Shown: in pieces, positions 1 to 7,148 of the stretch
Layout: each line of letters opens with the position of its first letter
Numbering within the stretch: the first letter of the stretch is position 1
DNA from: CAZKUN01 sp964555935
Lineage (GTDB): Bacteria; Armatimonadota; Zipacnadia; Zipacnadales; VGFC01
DNA length: 15,750 bases
Assembly: GCA_964555935.1 (NCBI GenBank)
Contig: CAZKUN010000211.1
Span: forward strand, 1-15,750
Direction of reading: 5' to 3'
The notes under the pieces: generated by a model
What the model was told of the DNA's origin: nothing
The model's database searches: none
Seen by the model: only the letters and a program-made list of their open reading frames with translations
Position numbers and translations under genes: made by a program

Positions 1-424
1 CGGAGTCATGCTCGGGAAGGGCGTTCTGGTGGCAGGGCCTGGTCCGCCAAACGCCGTGCCTGCAGACCAGTTCCCAGACTGGAAGTGGGACATCGTAGCC
101 AGTGGGGCGATCCGCGTCAGCCAGACCGATCCCAAGTACGTGTGGAGCGCGTCTCTCTGGTTTGGGCGACCCAACCCCGAGATAGAGTACCGGTGGTATG
201 AAATGGCGTACCGCACGACGGCTGGGATGCGGGGACGGCGCGAGTCCGAGCCGTTCTCTCTCGAGCCTGGCGAGGACGCGGACCTCGCGGCGGCGCCCAG
301 CCTGCACAGCGTAGACGTCGCGTACGGGCCGTTGCCCATCGACGGGGAGGACACCGATGCCTTCATCGATCGGTGGTTGGAGCGGCTGGGACAGGCGGCG
401 GTCGGGGAACTTCGGGGCTCGTAG
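1..424 (+). CDS. Unrecognised protein, C-terminal part (5' end cut by window edge)
   Basis: An open frame enters from the left edge and ends at TAG 422-424. The first ATG inside the window is at 8, but a GGAG lies only 2 bases before it, too close to act as a ribosome site, and the frame stays open upstream. I therefore treat this as the tail of a longer gene. The visible 138 residues are acidic and rich in Trp, Pro and Gly, with no membrane segment. The last 30 or so residues (DGEDTDAFIDRWLERLGQ) look like an amphipathic helix. Composition is that of a real soluble protein and the third codon positions are GC-rich, as in the neighbours. I recognise no family and propose no function. It converges on the aminotransferase gene, 129 bases away. 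Confidence 0.6.
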   Translation, partial: GVMLGKGVLVAGPGPPNAVPADQFPDWKWDIVASGAIRVSQTDPKYVWSASLWFGRPNPEIEYRWYEMAYRTTAGMRGRRESEPFSLEPGEDADLAAAPSLHSVDVAYGPLPIDGEDTDAFIDRWLERLGQAAVGELRGS

Positions 425-482
425 ACCTTGCGGATGGGGTGAGCGGCCCACGCCTCCTCGCACGTGAAGCGTTCACTGGAGC

Positions 483-500
483 GCGGACGCCCTCGTCCGC
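483..500. terminator. GC-rich hairpin between convergent genes
   Basis: A perfect 7-bp inverted repeat, GCGGACG and CGTCCGC, with a 4-base loop CCCT. It sits in the 129-base gap between the stop of the partial plus-strand gene (424) and the stop of the minus-strand aminotransferase (554). Position and symmetry fit a bidirectional terminator. There is no T-tract on either side, so intrinsic termination is unproven. Nothing else is visible in the gap. Confidence 0.35.
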
Positions 501-553
501 ATCGCCGTTCCCTGCCGTCGGCCCCGACGTCAGCCCTGCCGTCACCCCCACCC

Positions 554-1465
554 TCACGCCTCCAACTTCCCTCTCGCCCTTTCGGCGATATCAAACCCAG
601 CCAACTCGTTCCATCCACCGAGCAACGCCTTCGTGATCGGCCCGACGTGCCCATCGCCGACCGGGAGGCCGTTGAACTGCGTCGCCGGCATGATACAGTA
701 GGGCGTGCTGGTGAAGAAGGCCTCGTCGGCCGTGTATACATCGTATGGCTGCAGCGGGCAGACCTCGACGGGGATTCCCTGGCGCTCCGCGATCTCGATC
801 GTCGTCTCCCGCGTGATTCCCGCCAGCGCCTGCCACGTCGGCGGCGTCTTCAGCGTCCCGCCTTGCACCACGAAGAAGTTGCCGCCCTTGTTCTCGGCGA
901 TGAACCCATCCATATCCAGGATGATGCTCTGGGCCTCGGGGTCGACGAGCTTCACCTCCAGCTCAGACAGCGTGTAGCTCATCCGGCTGCGGTTCTTGAT
1001 CTTCGGGTCCAGCGACTGCGCCGGCATCATGCGCGACGGCGGCGTGACCGCGTGACATCCGCGCGTGTAGAACCCCACCCACATGCTCAGGTCCATCGGC
1101 GCCGTGTGGATGATGACGGTCGCCTTGCGCTCAGTGCCCTGGTAGCCCGCCGGCGGGTAGTCGCCGCGCGAGACGTTGTGGACGATCCACAGATCCTCGT
1201 CCTCGGCATAGGCCGGCAGATTCCGCGCCATCACCTCCAGCGTGACGCGCGCCATCTCCTCCGCCGTCATGCCGGGATCGACGCGCATGATCTTGAGCGA
1301 TTGATACAGCCGCTCTACGTGCGCCTCCAGCTTGAACGGACGGTGCAGAAATGTCCGGGTCGATTCCGTCGCTGTGTCCCCGAGCATGACCGCTGAATCG
1401 AAGACCGAGATCTTCGCGTCGCTCTCGGGAAAGTACTCGCCGCTGATGTAGACCATGCGCTCCAT
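554..1465 (-). CDS. Class IV (fold-type IV) PLP aminotransferase, branched-chain / D-amino-acid type
   Basis: A 303-residue cytoplasmic enzyme that should transfer an amino group between an amino acid and a 2-oxo acid using pyridoxal phosphate. Family signs run the full length. The N-terminal FDSAVMLGD and ESTR segments (22-37) are followed by the H..RLYQSL helix (49-57). DPKIKN (153-158) has Lys155 as the likely Schiff-base lysine, by alignment with the D..K..N pattern of D-amino-acid transaminase. FIAENKGGNFFVV (188-200) supplies Glu191 for the PLP ring nitrogen, and AGITRETTIE (215-224) is the phosphate-binding GITR loop. ADEAFFTST (246-254) is also typical. Length matches BCAT and DAAT members. 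The first ATG is chosen because GGAGGA lies 5 bases upstream; Met4 would be 14 bases away. Substrate (branched-chain, D-amino acid or 4-amino-4-deoxychorismate) cannot be decided. It is divergent from the oxidoreductase gene. Confidence 0.9.
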   Translation of the reverse strand: MERMVYISGEYFPESDAKISVFDSAVMLGDTATESTRTFLHRPFKLEAHVERLYQSLKIMRVDPGMTAEEMARVTLEVMARNLPAYAEDEDLWIVHNVSRGDYPPAGYQGTERKATVIIHTAPMDLSMWVGFYTRGCHAVTPPSRMMPAQSLDPKIKNRSRMSYTLSELEVKLVDPEAQSIILDMDGFIAENKGGNFFVVQGGTLKTPPTWQALAGITRETTIEIAERQGIPVEVCPLQPYDVYTADEAFFTSTPYCIMPATQFNGLPVGDGHVGPITKALLGGWNELAGFDIAERARGKLEA

Positions 1466-1566
1466 GTGAGTCCTCCGTTCCGTGGCGTTCCTTCGCAGGG
1501 CGCGCTCCCCCTCCCGTCGAACTCGCTCTTACCGATCCGCACCAACACGGGAGGATTTCCCCAAAA
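1466..1566. promoter_or_regulatory. Divergent intergenic region (probable back-to-back promoters)
   Basis: A 101-base spacer separating the starts of the minus-strand aminotransferase and the plus-strand Gfo/Idh/MocA gene, so it should hold promoters for both directions. I see the two ribosome sites (GGAGGA at 1476-1471 on the minus strand, GGGAGGA at 1549-1555 on the plus strand) but no convincing -35/-10 pair and no clear palindromic operator. Confidence 0.4.
1549..1555 (+). promoter_or_regulatory. Ribosome binding site of the Gfo/Idh/MocA gene
   Basis: GGGAGGA, 11 bases before ATG 1567. The spacing is slightly long, but no better-placed site or start codon exists, and the ATG begins a complete Tat signal peptide. 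Confidence 0.6.
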
Positions 1567-2910
1567 ATGTCAAACCACGTGAATCGCAGATCGTTCGTCA
1601 AGCTCACCACCGCCGGGCTGGCCACCGTTGCCGCCAGCGGCGTCTTCTCCGGGCTCGATGCTCAGGAATCCGACTCCCCGAATGAAAAGCTCAACCTCGC
1701 CGTCATCGGCCCGATGGGTCGCGGCCAGGCCAACGCGGGGGGCTGCCGCAGCGAGAATTTCTATGCCCTCTGCGATATCGATGAGCGCAACTACGGCAAG
1801 TTCATCGAGAAGTTCCCCGAGGCCGAGAAGGCCAAGCGCGAGAACGACTGGCGCCGCCTGCTCGACGATCCGAGGATCGACGGCGTGCTCATCAGCACCG
1901 CCGATCAGGTCCACGCGCTCGCGGCCGTCAAGGCGATGCAGATGGGCTTGCACGTGTATTGCGAGAAACCTCTCGCCCACTCCGTGCATGAGGCTCGCCG
2001 CGTCCGCGAGGTCTACGCCGAGAATCGCGGCAAGATCGCCACGCAAATGGGCACGCAGATCCACGCGACCGATAACTACCGCCGCGTGGTCGAGCTGATC
2101 CAGGGCGGCGCGATCGGTCCGGTGACCGAAGCCCACGTCTGGTGCAGCCGCACGATCAATCCGCTCGAGCCGCTGGAGGGCACGCACCAGCAACCGGACT
2201 ACCTCGACTTCGATCTGTGGCTCGGGCCGGCCCCCGACCGCGCGTACAATCCGGGTTACCTGCCCGGCAATCTCAACTGGAACCGCCGCTGGGACTTCGG
2301 CAACGGCGTGCTCGGCGACATGGGGAGCCACCTCATCGACCTGCCATGGTGGGCGCTAAAGCTCAAGCACCCGCTGACCTGCTCGTCCGAGGGGCCGCCC
2401 ATCGACCCAATCAAGGTCCCGGAGTGGCAGGAGATCACGTGGGAGCATGGCCCGCGCCCGGACAGCACGCTGCTGAACACGCTCGTCACGGTCAAATGGT
2501 ACCATGGCGGCAGCAAGCCCGAGCACCGTCCGAAGATCGAGACGGGGATCGATCTCACCGAGTGGTTCAACGGGATTCTGTTCGTCGGTGAGAATGGAAT
2601 GCTGCTGGCTGATTACGGCAAGAGCGTGCTTCTGCCCGAGGAGGATTTCAAAGACTACACGCCGCCCACGCCGACGATCGAGCCGAGTTTGGGACACCAC
2701 AATGAGTGGCTCAACGCCGCGAAGACGGGTGGGCAGACGCTCTGCAATTTCGAGTACTCGGGTTCGCTGATCGAGCACAACCTGCTGGGCAATGTGGCGC
2801 ACCGCGTGGGCCAAGAGTTGGAGTGGAACCCGCGCGAACTCAAAGCCGACAACTGCCCCGAGGCGGACCAGTATATCCGCCGCGATTACCGGCCGGGCTG
2901 GAGCATTTAG
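1567..2910 (+). CDS. Tat-exported Gfo/Idh/MocA family oxidoreductase
   Basis: A 447-residue NAD(P)-type sugar oxidoreductase fold with a twin-arginine signal. RRSFVK at 7-12 is followed by a hydrophobic, Ala-rich stretch and a possible cleavage near 32 (GLDA-QE). The Rossmann domain starts at residue 41 with LNLAVIGPMGRG (42-53). YCEKPLA (131-137) holds the family EKP motif. The C-terminal domain has DFGNGVLGDMGSHLIDLPWW (243-262), where Asp251, His255 and Asp258 belong to the catalytic/substrate region. The second Gly of the usual nucleotide loop is Met50 here. Such Tat-signal members are abundant in Planctomycetota-like bacteria and act on glycans or sugars outside the cytoplasm with a tightly held cofactor; some relatives are GH109 glycosidases, an alternative role. 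It is first in a two-gene operon with the beta-helix protein (18-base gap). The substrate is unknown. Confidence 0.9.
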   Translation: MSNHVNRRSFVKLTTAGLATVAASGVFSGLDAQESDSPNEKLNLAVIGPMGRGQANAGGCRSENFYALCDIDERNYGKFIEKFPEAEKAKRENDWRRLLDDPRIDGVLISTADQVHALAAVKAMQMGLHVYCEKPLAHSVHEARRVREVYAENRGKIATQMGTQIHATDNYRRVVELIQGGAIGPVTEAHVWCSRTINPLEPLEGTHQQPDYLDFDLWLGPAPDRAYNPGYLPGNLNWNRRWDFGNGVLGDMGSHLIDLPWWALKLKHPLTCSSEGPPIDPIKVPEWQEITWEHGPRPDSTLLNTLVTVKWYHGGSKPEHRPKIETGIDLTEWFNGILFVGENGMLLADYGKSVLLPEEDFKDYTPPTPTIEPSLGHHNEWLNAAKTGGQTLCNFEYSGSLIEHNLLGNVAHRVGQELEWNPRELKADNCPEADQYIRRDYRPGWSI

Positions 2911-2922
2911 ACGGGTCTGCGC

Positions 2923-2927
2923 GGAGG
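2923..2927 (+). promoter_or_regulatory. Ribosome site with atypical spacing before the beta-helix gene
   Basis: GGAGG lies 12 bases after the upstream stop codon and only 1 base before GTG 2929. That is too close for normal initiation at this GTG. A second purine run, GAGGGG at 2931-2936, stands 4 bases before an in-frame CTG at 2941. The true start therefore lies between 2929 and about 2956 (in-frame TTG). All choices keep the hydrophobic core of the signal peptide. Confidence 0.4.
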
Positions 2928-2928
2928 A

Positions 2929-5757
2929 GTGAGGGGAACACTGGGATTCCACGCGTTGGTCGCGCTGGGCGTGCTGCTGTGTGTTGCCGGCTCCGGCTGG
3001 AGCGCGCCCGTCCAGCTCTTCGTCGCGCCTGACGGACGCGACACGGACCCCGGCACGAAAGCGCGCCCCTTTGCCTCGCTCCACCGGGCGCGCGATGAGA
3101 TCCGCAAGCTCAAAGCAGATGGCGACCTCCCGAATGGCGCCACCGTGCTCGTAGGCGAGGGGAGCTACTTCCTCGCGGAGCCGCTGACCTTCGGCCCGGA
3201 AGACTCCGGAACCGCGGAAGGGCCCATCACCTACTCGGCCGCCCCCGGCGCGACGGTGGCGTTGCGCGGCAGTCGCCCGGTCACGGGCTGGAAGCCCTTC
3301 AAGCGCGACATCTACCAAACGGATCTCGGCGATGTGGACCTCGGTCCCTCGCGATTCTGGCAAGTGTTCTACAAGGGCGCGCGACAGCCCCTCGCCCGAT
3401 TCCCCAACTTCGATGCCGAGCACCCGCGGACCGGCGGCTTCACTTACATCAAGGGCACGCTGGCCGACGACAACACGACCCATCTGCCCTACGAGCCGTG
3501 GGGAGCGGCCCGGACCGCCAGCAAGACGGCCCTCCTATACGATCCCGAGCGCCTCGCCCCAGAGGGCTGGTCGCAGCCGGAGCAAGCCCGGATTCACGTC
3601 TGGCCCTGGCTGAACTGGGGCCGAAACGTCCTGACGGTGCAAGCGGTCGACACGGAGACCCACACGCTCATCCTGCAGAACCGCGCCTCGTACGCTCTGA
3701 TGGAGGGCAACCGTTTCTTCGTCGAAAACGTCTTCGAGGAACTCGACGCGCCCGGCGAATGGTACTTTGACGAGGGCTCGAAGCAGTTGTACTTCTGGCC
3801 GCCGGACGGGAAGAGCCCCGAAGGCCAAGTCACCGTGCCCGTCCTGAATGACCTCATCCGCCTCGCCGGCGACAAGGCCTCGGGCCGGTTCGTCGAGCAC
3901 ATCCGCATCCACGGCTTCGCGCTCGCGGAGACTCACCACAGCCTCGTGGACCTGAGCGTGGCGGCCCACTGCAAGATCTCCGCGTGCGCGCTCAGCGGGT
4001 GTGGACGCACGGCCCTCAGCCTGTCGGCCGGCAGCCACCACAACGAAATCGCCGGTTGCGATATCGCCCACGTCGGCAATTCGGCCATCGTGCTGGCGGG
4101 CGTCACCGACTGGACCCACACGCTACAGGGACGCATCAGCCACAACCTGGTGACGAACAACCACGTGCATGACGTGGGAGAGGGCGGCAACGCGTGGGCC
4201 GCGATCGCGATCAACCCCGCGTGCGGCGGCAACGTCACCCACGACAATGTGGTCTCCCATAACCTCGTCCACGACACTCCGCGCCAGGGCATCAACTTCA
4301 ACGGGTTCCGCAACATCGTGGAGCGCAACCACGTGCACCACACGAACCAGGAGCAATCCGACACCGGCGCCATAGGGATGGGGTCGCGGGACATCCACGA
4401 GCGCGGCAGCATCATCCGCCACAACTACATCCACGACGCGGGCGGTTATTGCATGCTCAAGCCAGGCGTGTGGGAGTATCCACACTACTGCTGGGGCGTG
4501 TACCTGGACGACTACACGAGCGGCGTCCATGTCTATGGCAACCTCATCGTGCGAGCGCAGCGCGGAGGCGTGATGGTCCACGGCGGCCAGGACAACATCA
4601 TCGAGAACAACATCATCGTCGACAGCCTCCAGCAGCAGGTCGAACTCATGCCAATCGACAGCCTCACCAGCGGCAGGACGCCCGCGCACCCGGACAAGTC
4701 AGAATGGCTGATGACGGGGACGAAGATCCTTGGCAACATCATCTACTACCGGGCTGACGCGGCCCTATGGGCGCGGGGAAGCAAGTGGGAGCAAGCGCTC
4801 GCTGAATCGGACCGCAACCTGATTTGGCACAGGAAGCGCCCCATCGCCGCCAACCTGTCGGGCGTACCGGTCGAAGAGTCGTGGGCGGCGTGGCGGGAGT
4901 TGGGCTATGACGCCGACTCGGTCATCGCGAACCCGAGGTTCGTCGATCCGGCCCACGACGACTATCGACTTCGCCCTGATTCACCCGCCCTCGCGCTTGG
5001 GTTTGAGCCGATCCCGGTGGACGAGATCGGGCTCTATCAATCACCTGACCGCGCCTCATGGCCCGTGGACGACGACCCGTGGCGGGAAGAGCACTTGACC
5101 CACCCCGAGGGCCCGCCGGAAGCGCTCACGGCGGCCCCACCCAGAGAGACTCCCGTCCTGAAGGCGGTGCCCGTCGAACAGGCGCCCATCATCGACGGCC
5201 GAGTGGAAGCTCCCGAGTGGGACTGGGACGCACCTGGCGCGAAGGTCACGGTGGCCGAGTTGTCACTGGCATCCGGCGCCGCAGAACAGCCAAGTTACGC
5301 CATGGTCAGCTTCGATCGCGACGCTCTCTACGTAGCGCTGGTGAACGAGGTCTCCGATGCAACGAAGGTGGAGGCCGAGGGCGGCACTTGGGGGGCCGAT
5401 GATGGCGCGGAGATCTGCTTGCAGGACGTGTCAGGGCCGAAGCCGGAACCGATTTTCGTGGTCCACGGATTCCCGTCCGGCAAGTGGGCAAGCGTCGAGG
5501 ACGCGGGCGCGCCTGCCAAGTCCGCACGCCGACTCGAGACCAAGGCGCGCTACGCAGCGACCATCGGCGATGGGCAGTGGTCCGGCGAGTGGATGATCCC
5601 GTTCGACGCCCTCGGCGTGGACGCGGGCAAGGTCGCGAGCCTGAGGTTCAACATCGGCGTGCTGAAAGCTGCCGAGAGAGAGTGGATTGCCTGGGTCAGC
5701 ACCGGCGCGGCGCCATGGAGCATGGAGCGAGCGGGGAAGCTCGTGCTGGCAAGGTGA
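2929..5757 (+). CDS. Secreted right-handed beta-helix protein (GH141-like) with C-terminal CBM9-like domain
   Basis: A 942-residue exported protein, probably a glycoside hydrolase. Residues 1-26 form a Sec signal peptide (cleavage likely after WSA, 24-26). Residues 28-320 are the entry domain of this class: APDGRDTDPGTKARPFASL (33-51), a G.Y.L turn and GEWYFD...LYFWPPDGK. Residues 325-620 are a parallel beta-helix with repeated N/H-rich rungs (NLVTNNHVHD, HNYIHDAG, NIIENNIIVDS). Asp478 (DTGAIG) and Asp527/Asp528 (YLDDYTSG) are candidate catalytic acids by resemblance to GH141 alpha-L-fucosidase/xylanase proteins, as recalled. Residues 749-942 are a CBM9-like beta-sandwich starting PIIDGRVEAPEW, fitted for glycan binding. 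The GTG start is uncertain: GGAGG ends 1 base before it, and CTG 2941 is an in-frame alternative. It shares the frame of the upstream gene. Other families (GH120, polysaccharide lyase) remain possible. Confidence 0.82.
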   Translation: MRGTLGFHALVALGVLLCVAGSGWSAPVQLFVAPDGRDTDPGTKARPFASLHRARDEIRKLKADGDLPNGATVLVGEGSYFLAEPLTFGPEDSGTAEGPITYSAAPGATVALRGSRPVTGWKPFKRDIYQTDLGDVDLGPSRFWQVFYKGARQPLARFPNFDAEHPRTGGFTYIKGTLADDNTTHLPYEPWGAARTASKTALLYDPERLAPEGWSQPEQARIHVWPWLNWGRNVLTVQAVDTETHTLILQNRASYALMEGNRFFVENVFEELDAPGEWYFDEGSKQLYFWPPDGKSPEGQVTVPVLNDLIRLAGDKASGRFVEHIRIHGFALAETHHSLVDLSVAAHCKISACALSGCGRTALSLSAGSHHNEIAGCDIAHVGNSAIVLAGVTDWTHTLQGRISHNLVTNNHVHDVGEGGNAWAAIAINPACGGNVTHDNVVSHNLVHDTPRQGINFNGFRNIVERNHVHHTNQEQSDTGAIGMGSRDIHERGSIIRHNYIHDAGGYCMLKPGVWEYPHYCWGVYLDDYTSGVHVYGNLIVRAQRGGVMVHGGQDNIIENNIIVDSLQQQVELMPIDSLTSGRTPAHPDKSEWLMTGTKILGNIIYYRADAALWARGSKWEQALAESDRNLIWHRKRPIAANLSGVPVEESWAAWRELGYDADSVIANPRFVDPAHDDYRLRPDSPALALGFEPIPVDEIGLYQSPDRASWPVDDDPWREEHLTHPEGPPEALTAAPPRETPVLKAVPVEQAPIIDGRVEAPEWDWDAPGAKVTVAELSLASGAAEQPSYAMVSFDRDALYVALVNEVSDATKVEAEGGTWGADDGAEICLQDVSGPKPEPIFVVHGFPSGKWASVEDAGAPAKSARRLETKARYAATIGDGQWSGEWMIPFDALGVDAGKVASLRFNIGVLKAAEREWIAWVSTGAAPWSMERAGKLVLAR
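5173..5754 (+). other. CBM9-like domain of the beta-helix protein
   Basis: Encodes residues 749-942. Landmarks are PIIDGRVEAPEWDWD, MVSFDRDALYVALVNE, WGADDGAEICLQD and DGQWSGEWMIPFDALG. These correspond one for one with the CBM9-like landmarks of the DUF4838 protein. Confidence 0.7.
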
Positions 5758-5769
5758 GCTTCGTCATCG
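5758..5769. other. Convergent junction with 12-base gap
   Basis: Stop TGA of the plus-strand beta-helix gene (5755-5757) and stop TAG of the minus-strand glutamine-synthetase-like gene (5772-5770) are separated by only 12 bases. There is no room for a hairpin terminator in the gap, so transcripts of the two operons should overlap at their 3' ends. Confidence 0.7.
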
Positions 5770-7137
5770 CTACAGTTGTTCGAAGTACCGCAGACGCTCC
5801 CAGTCAGTGACCGCCTGTCGGAAGGCCTCGCACTCGATGCGCGCGGTGTGCGTGAGGAAATCGACCACACCGTCGCCGAAGGCCGACCGCGCGAACTCGC
5901 TCTGCTCAAGGAGATCGGTGGCCTCGTCCAGCGACAAGGGCACGCGAGGCAGCTCTTCAGCCAGATACGCATCGCCGGCGAACGGATCACCGCAGTCCAG
6001 CTCCTCGTCGATGCCCCGGATGCCCGCCGCGATGGTGGCGGCAAACGCCAGGTACGGGTTGGCATCCGCGCCGGGCACGCGATTCTCGACACGCAAGCCC
6101 TTGCCATGCCCAACCACGCGGTAACCGCAGGTCCGGTTGTCGTGAGCCCAGACCAACCGCGTCGGCGCCCATGAGCCGGGCTGATAGCGCTTGTACGAGT
6201 TCACCGTCGGCGCGTAGAGATAGGTCAGCTCCCGGCCGTACTTGAGTTGCCCGCCGAGGAATTGGCGAAACAGCGTGGTCGGCCCCTCCTGATCCGGGTC
6301 CCAGAACAGGCTCTCTCCCTCCGCCGCGTCCCACAGGCTGCTGTGGATGTGGAAACTGTTGCCCGCTTGCTCCGCGTTCCACTTGGCCATGAACGTGATC
6401 GCGCGCTCCTGCTGGTCGGCGATCTCCTTGGCGCCCATCTTGTAGATCACGTGCCGGTCGGCCATCCCCATGGCATCGGTGTAAGCCAGGTTCACCTCGT
6501 GCTGCCCCTTGCCCCACTCGCCCTTGCTGCATTCCACGGTGATCCCGGCGGCGCTCATCTCATTGCGCAGGCGCCTGAGGACGTCTTCATCCCTGCCGGG
6601 CTGGAGGATGTGGTAGTCGACGAGGTACTGGGATGCCTGTGTCGGGTCGCGGAACCCAGTGTCGGTGAGGGCGCGGTAGGTATCGTTGAACAGGAAGAAC
6701 TCGAGTTCAGAGCCCATGTACGCCGACATCCCGCGCTCAGCCAGAGCCTCGAGCTGCTTGGCAAGCACTCGCCGCGGCGACTCCTCGACGGGCGAGCCGT
6801 CCTCGTGGGTCAGATCACACAGCGCGATAGCCGCGCCCTCAACCCATGGCGTCGGCCGGAGGGTCTGAAGATCGATCGTGCCCTGGAAATCACCGTACCC
6901 CTGCTCCCAGCTCGCGAGCTTGAAGCCCGGCATCGGCTCCATTTCGAGGTCGACGGTCAGCAGATAGTTGCAGGACGCCATCCCCGAGTCGACGATCGTC
7001 GACGCGAAGTGATCGCGCGTCATCCGCTTGCCGAGCAGCCGCCCGTAGGCGTCCGGGAAAGCCACAATAACCGTGTCAATATCGCCCGTGGCGAACCACT
7101 CCGGTTGCCACGATTCAGACCTGGTCGCGTCGCTCAT
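5770..7137 (-). CDS. Glutamine-synthetase-like gamma-glutamyl-amine ligase (PuuA/GlnA4-type)
   Basis: A 455-residue cytoplasmic enzyme with the complete type I glutamine synthetase fold. It probably joins the gamma-carboxyl of glutamate to an amine with ATP. Metal and ATP residues are visible: SELE (143-146; Glu144, Glu146), GEWGKGQHE (206-214; Glu207, Glu214), HIH (263-265) and the NSYKR loop (313-317). NRT with Arg335 and RVENRVPGADANPYLAFAA (349-367) follow. The loop reading PGYEAP in E. coli GlnA is PGSWAP (320-325) here, so the ammonium-site Glu327 is Trp323. The Asp50/Ser53 loop (DGSSI) is not recognisable, nor is the NLYDLP adenylylation motif. These changes fit ligases of ethanolamine, polyamines or alkylamines rather than GlnA. 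ATG 7137 has GAGG 7 bases upstream, overlapping the aldehyde dehydrogenase stop. It is last gene of a coupled trio. Substrate is inferred, not seen. Confidence 0.85.
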   Translation of the reverse strand: MSDATRSESWQPEWFATGDIDTVIVAFPDAYGRLLGKRMTRDHFASTIVDSGMASCNYLLTVDLEMEPMPGFKLASWEQGYGDFQGTIDLQTLRPTPWVEGAAIALCDLTHEDGSPVEESPRRVLAKQLEALAERGMSAYMGSELEFFLFNDTYRALTDTGFRDPTQASQYLVDYHILQPGRDEDVLRRLRNEMSAAGITVECSKGEWGKGQHEVNLAYTDAMGMADRHVIYKMGAKEIADQQERAITFMAKWNAEQAGNSFHIHSSLWDAAEGESLFWDPDQEGPTTLFRQFLGGQLKYGRELTYLYAPTVNSYKRYQPGSWAPTRLVWAHDNRTCGYRVVGHGKGLRVENRVPGADANPYLAFAATIAAGIRGIDEELDCGDPFAGDAYLAEELPRVPLSLDEATDLLEQSEFARSAFGDGVVDFLTHTARIECEAFRQAVTDWERLRYFEQL

Positions 7138-7144
7138 ATCAGCG

Positions 7145-7148
7145 CCTC
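7145..7148 (-). promoter_or_regulatory. Ribosome binding site of the GS-like gene, overlapping the ALDH stop
   Basis: GAGG on the minus strand, 7 bases before ATG 7137. It partly overlaps the TGA (7149-7147) of the aldehyde dehydrogenase, so ribosomes finishing that gene can start the next. Confidence 0.55.

Noticed and set aside
464..1396. 310-codon plus-strand frame opposite the aminotransferase
   Set aside because: Arg/His-rich translation without family motifs. It mirrors a fully conserved enzyme on the other strand, as expected in GC-rich DNA.
1463..1476. Similar leader GGAGGACTCACATG at the aminotransferase and GGGAGGCTCACATG at the phosphoesterase
   Set aside because: Short similarity around two ribosome sites is expected by chance and selection for Shine-Dalgarno sequence. 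Nothing indicates shared regulation.
2356..3483. 375-codon minus-strand frame across the Gfo/beta-helix junction
   Set aside because: It crosses two well-supported plus-strand genes and reads as Arg/Val/Glu-rich low-information sequence.
4129..4629. Repeated NNxVHD/NxIxH-like DNA segments as a repeat array
   Set aside because: They are protein-level rungs of the beta-helix, with diverged DNA and no spacer structure, so not a CRISPR or DNA repeat.
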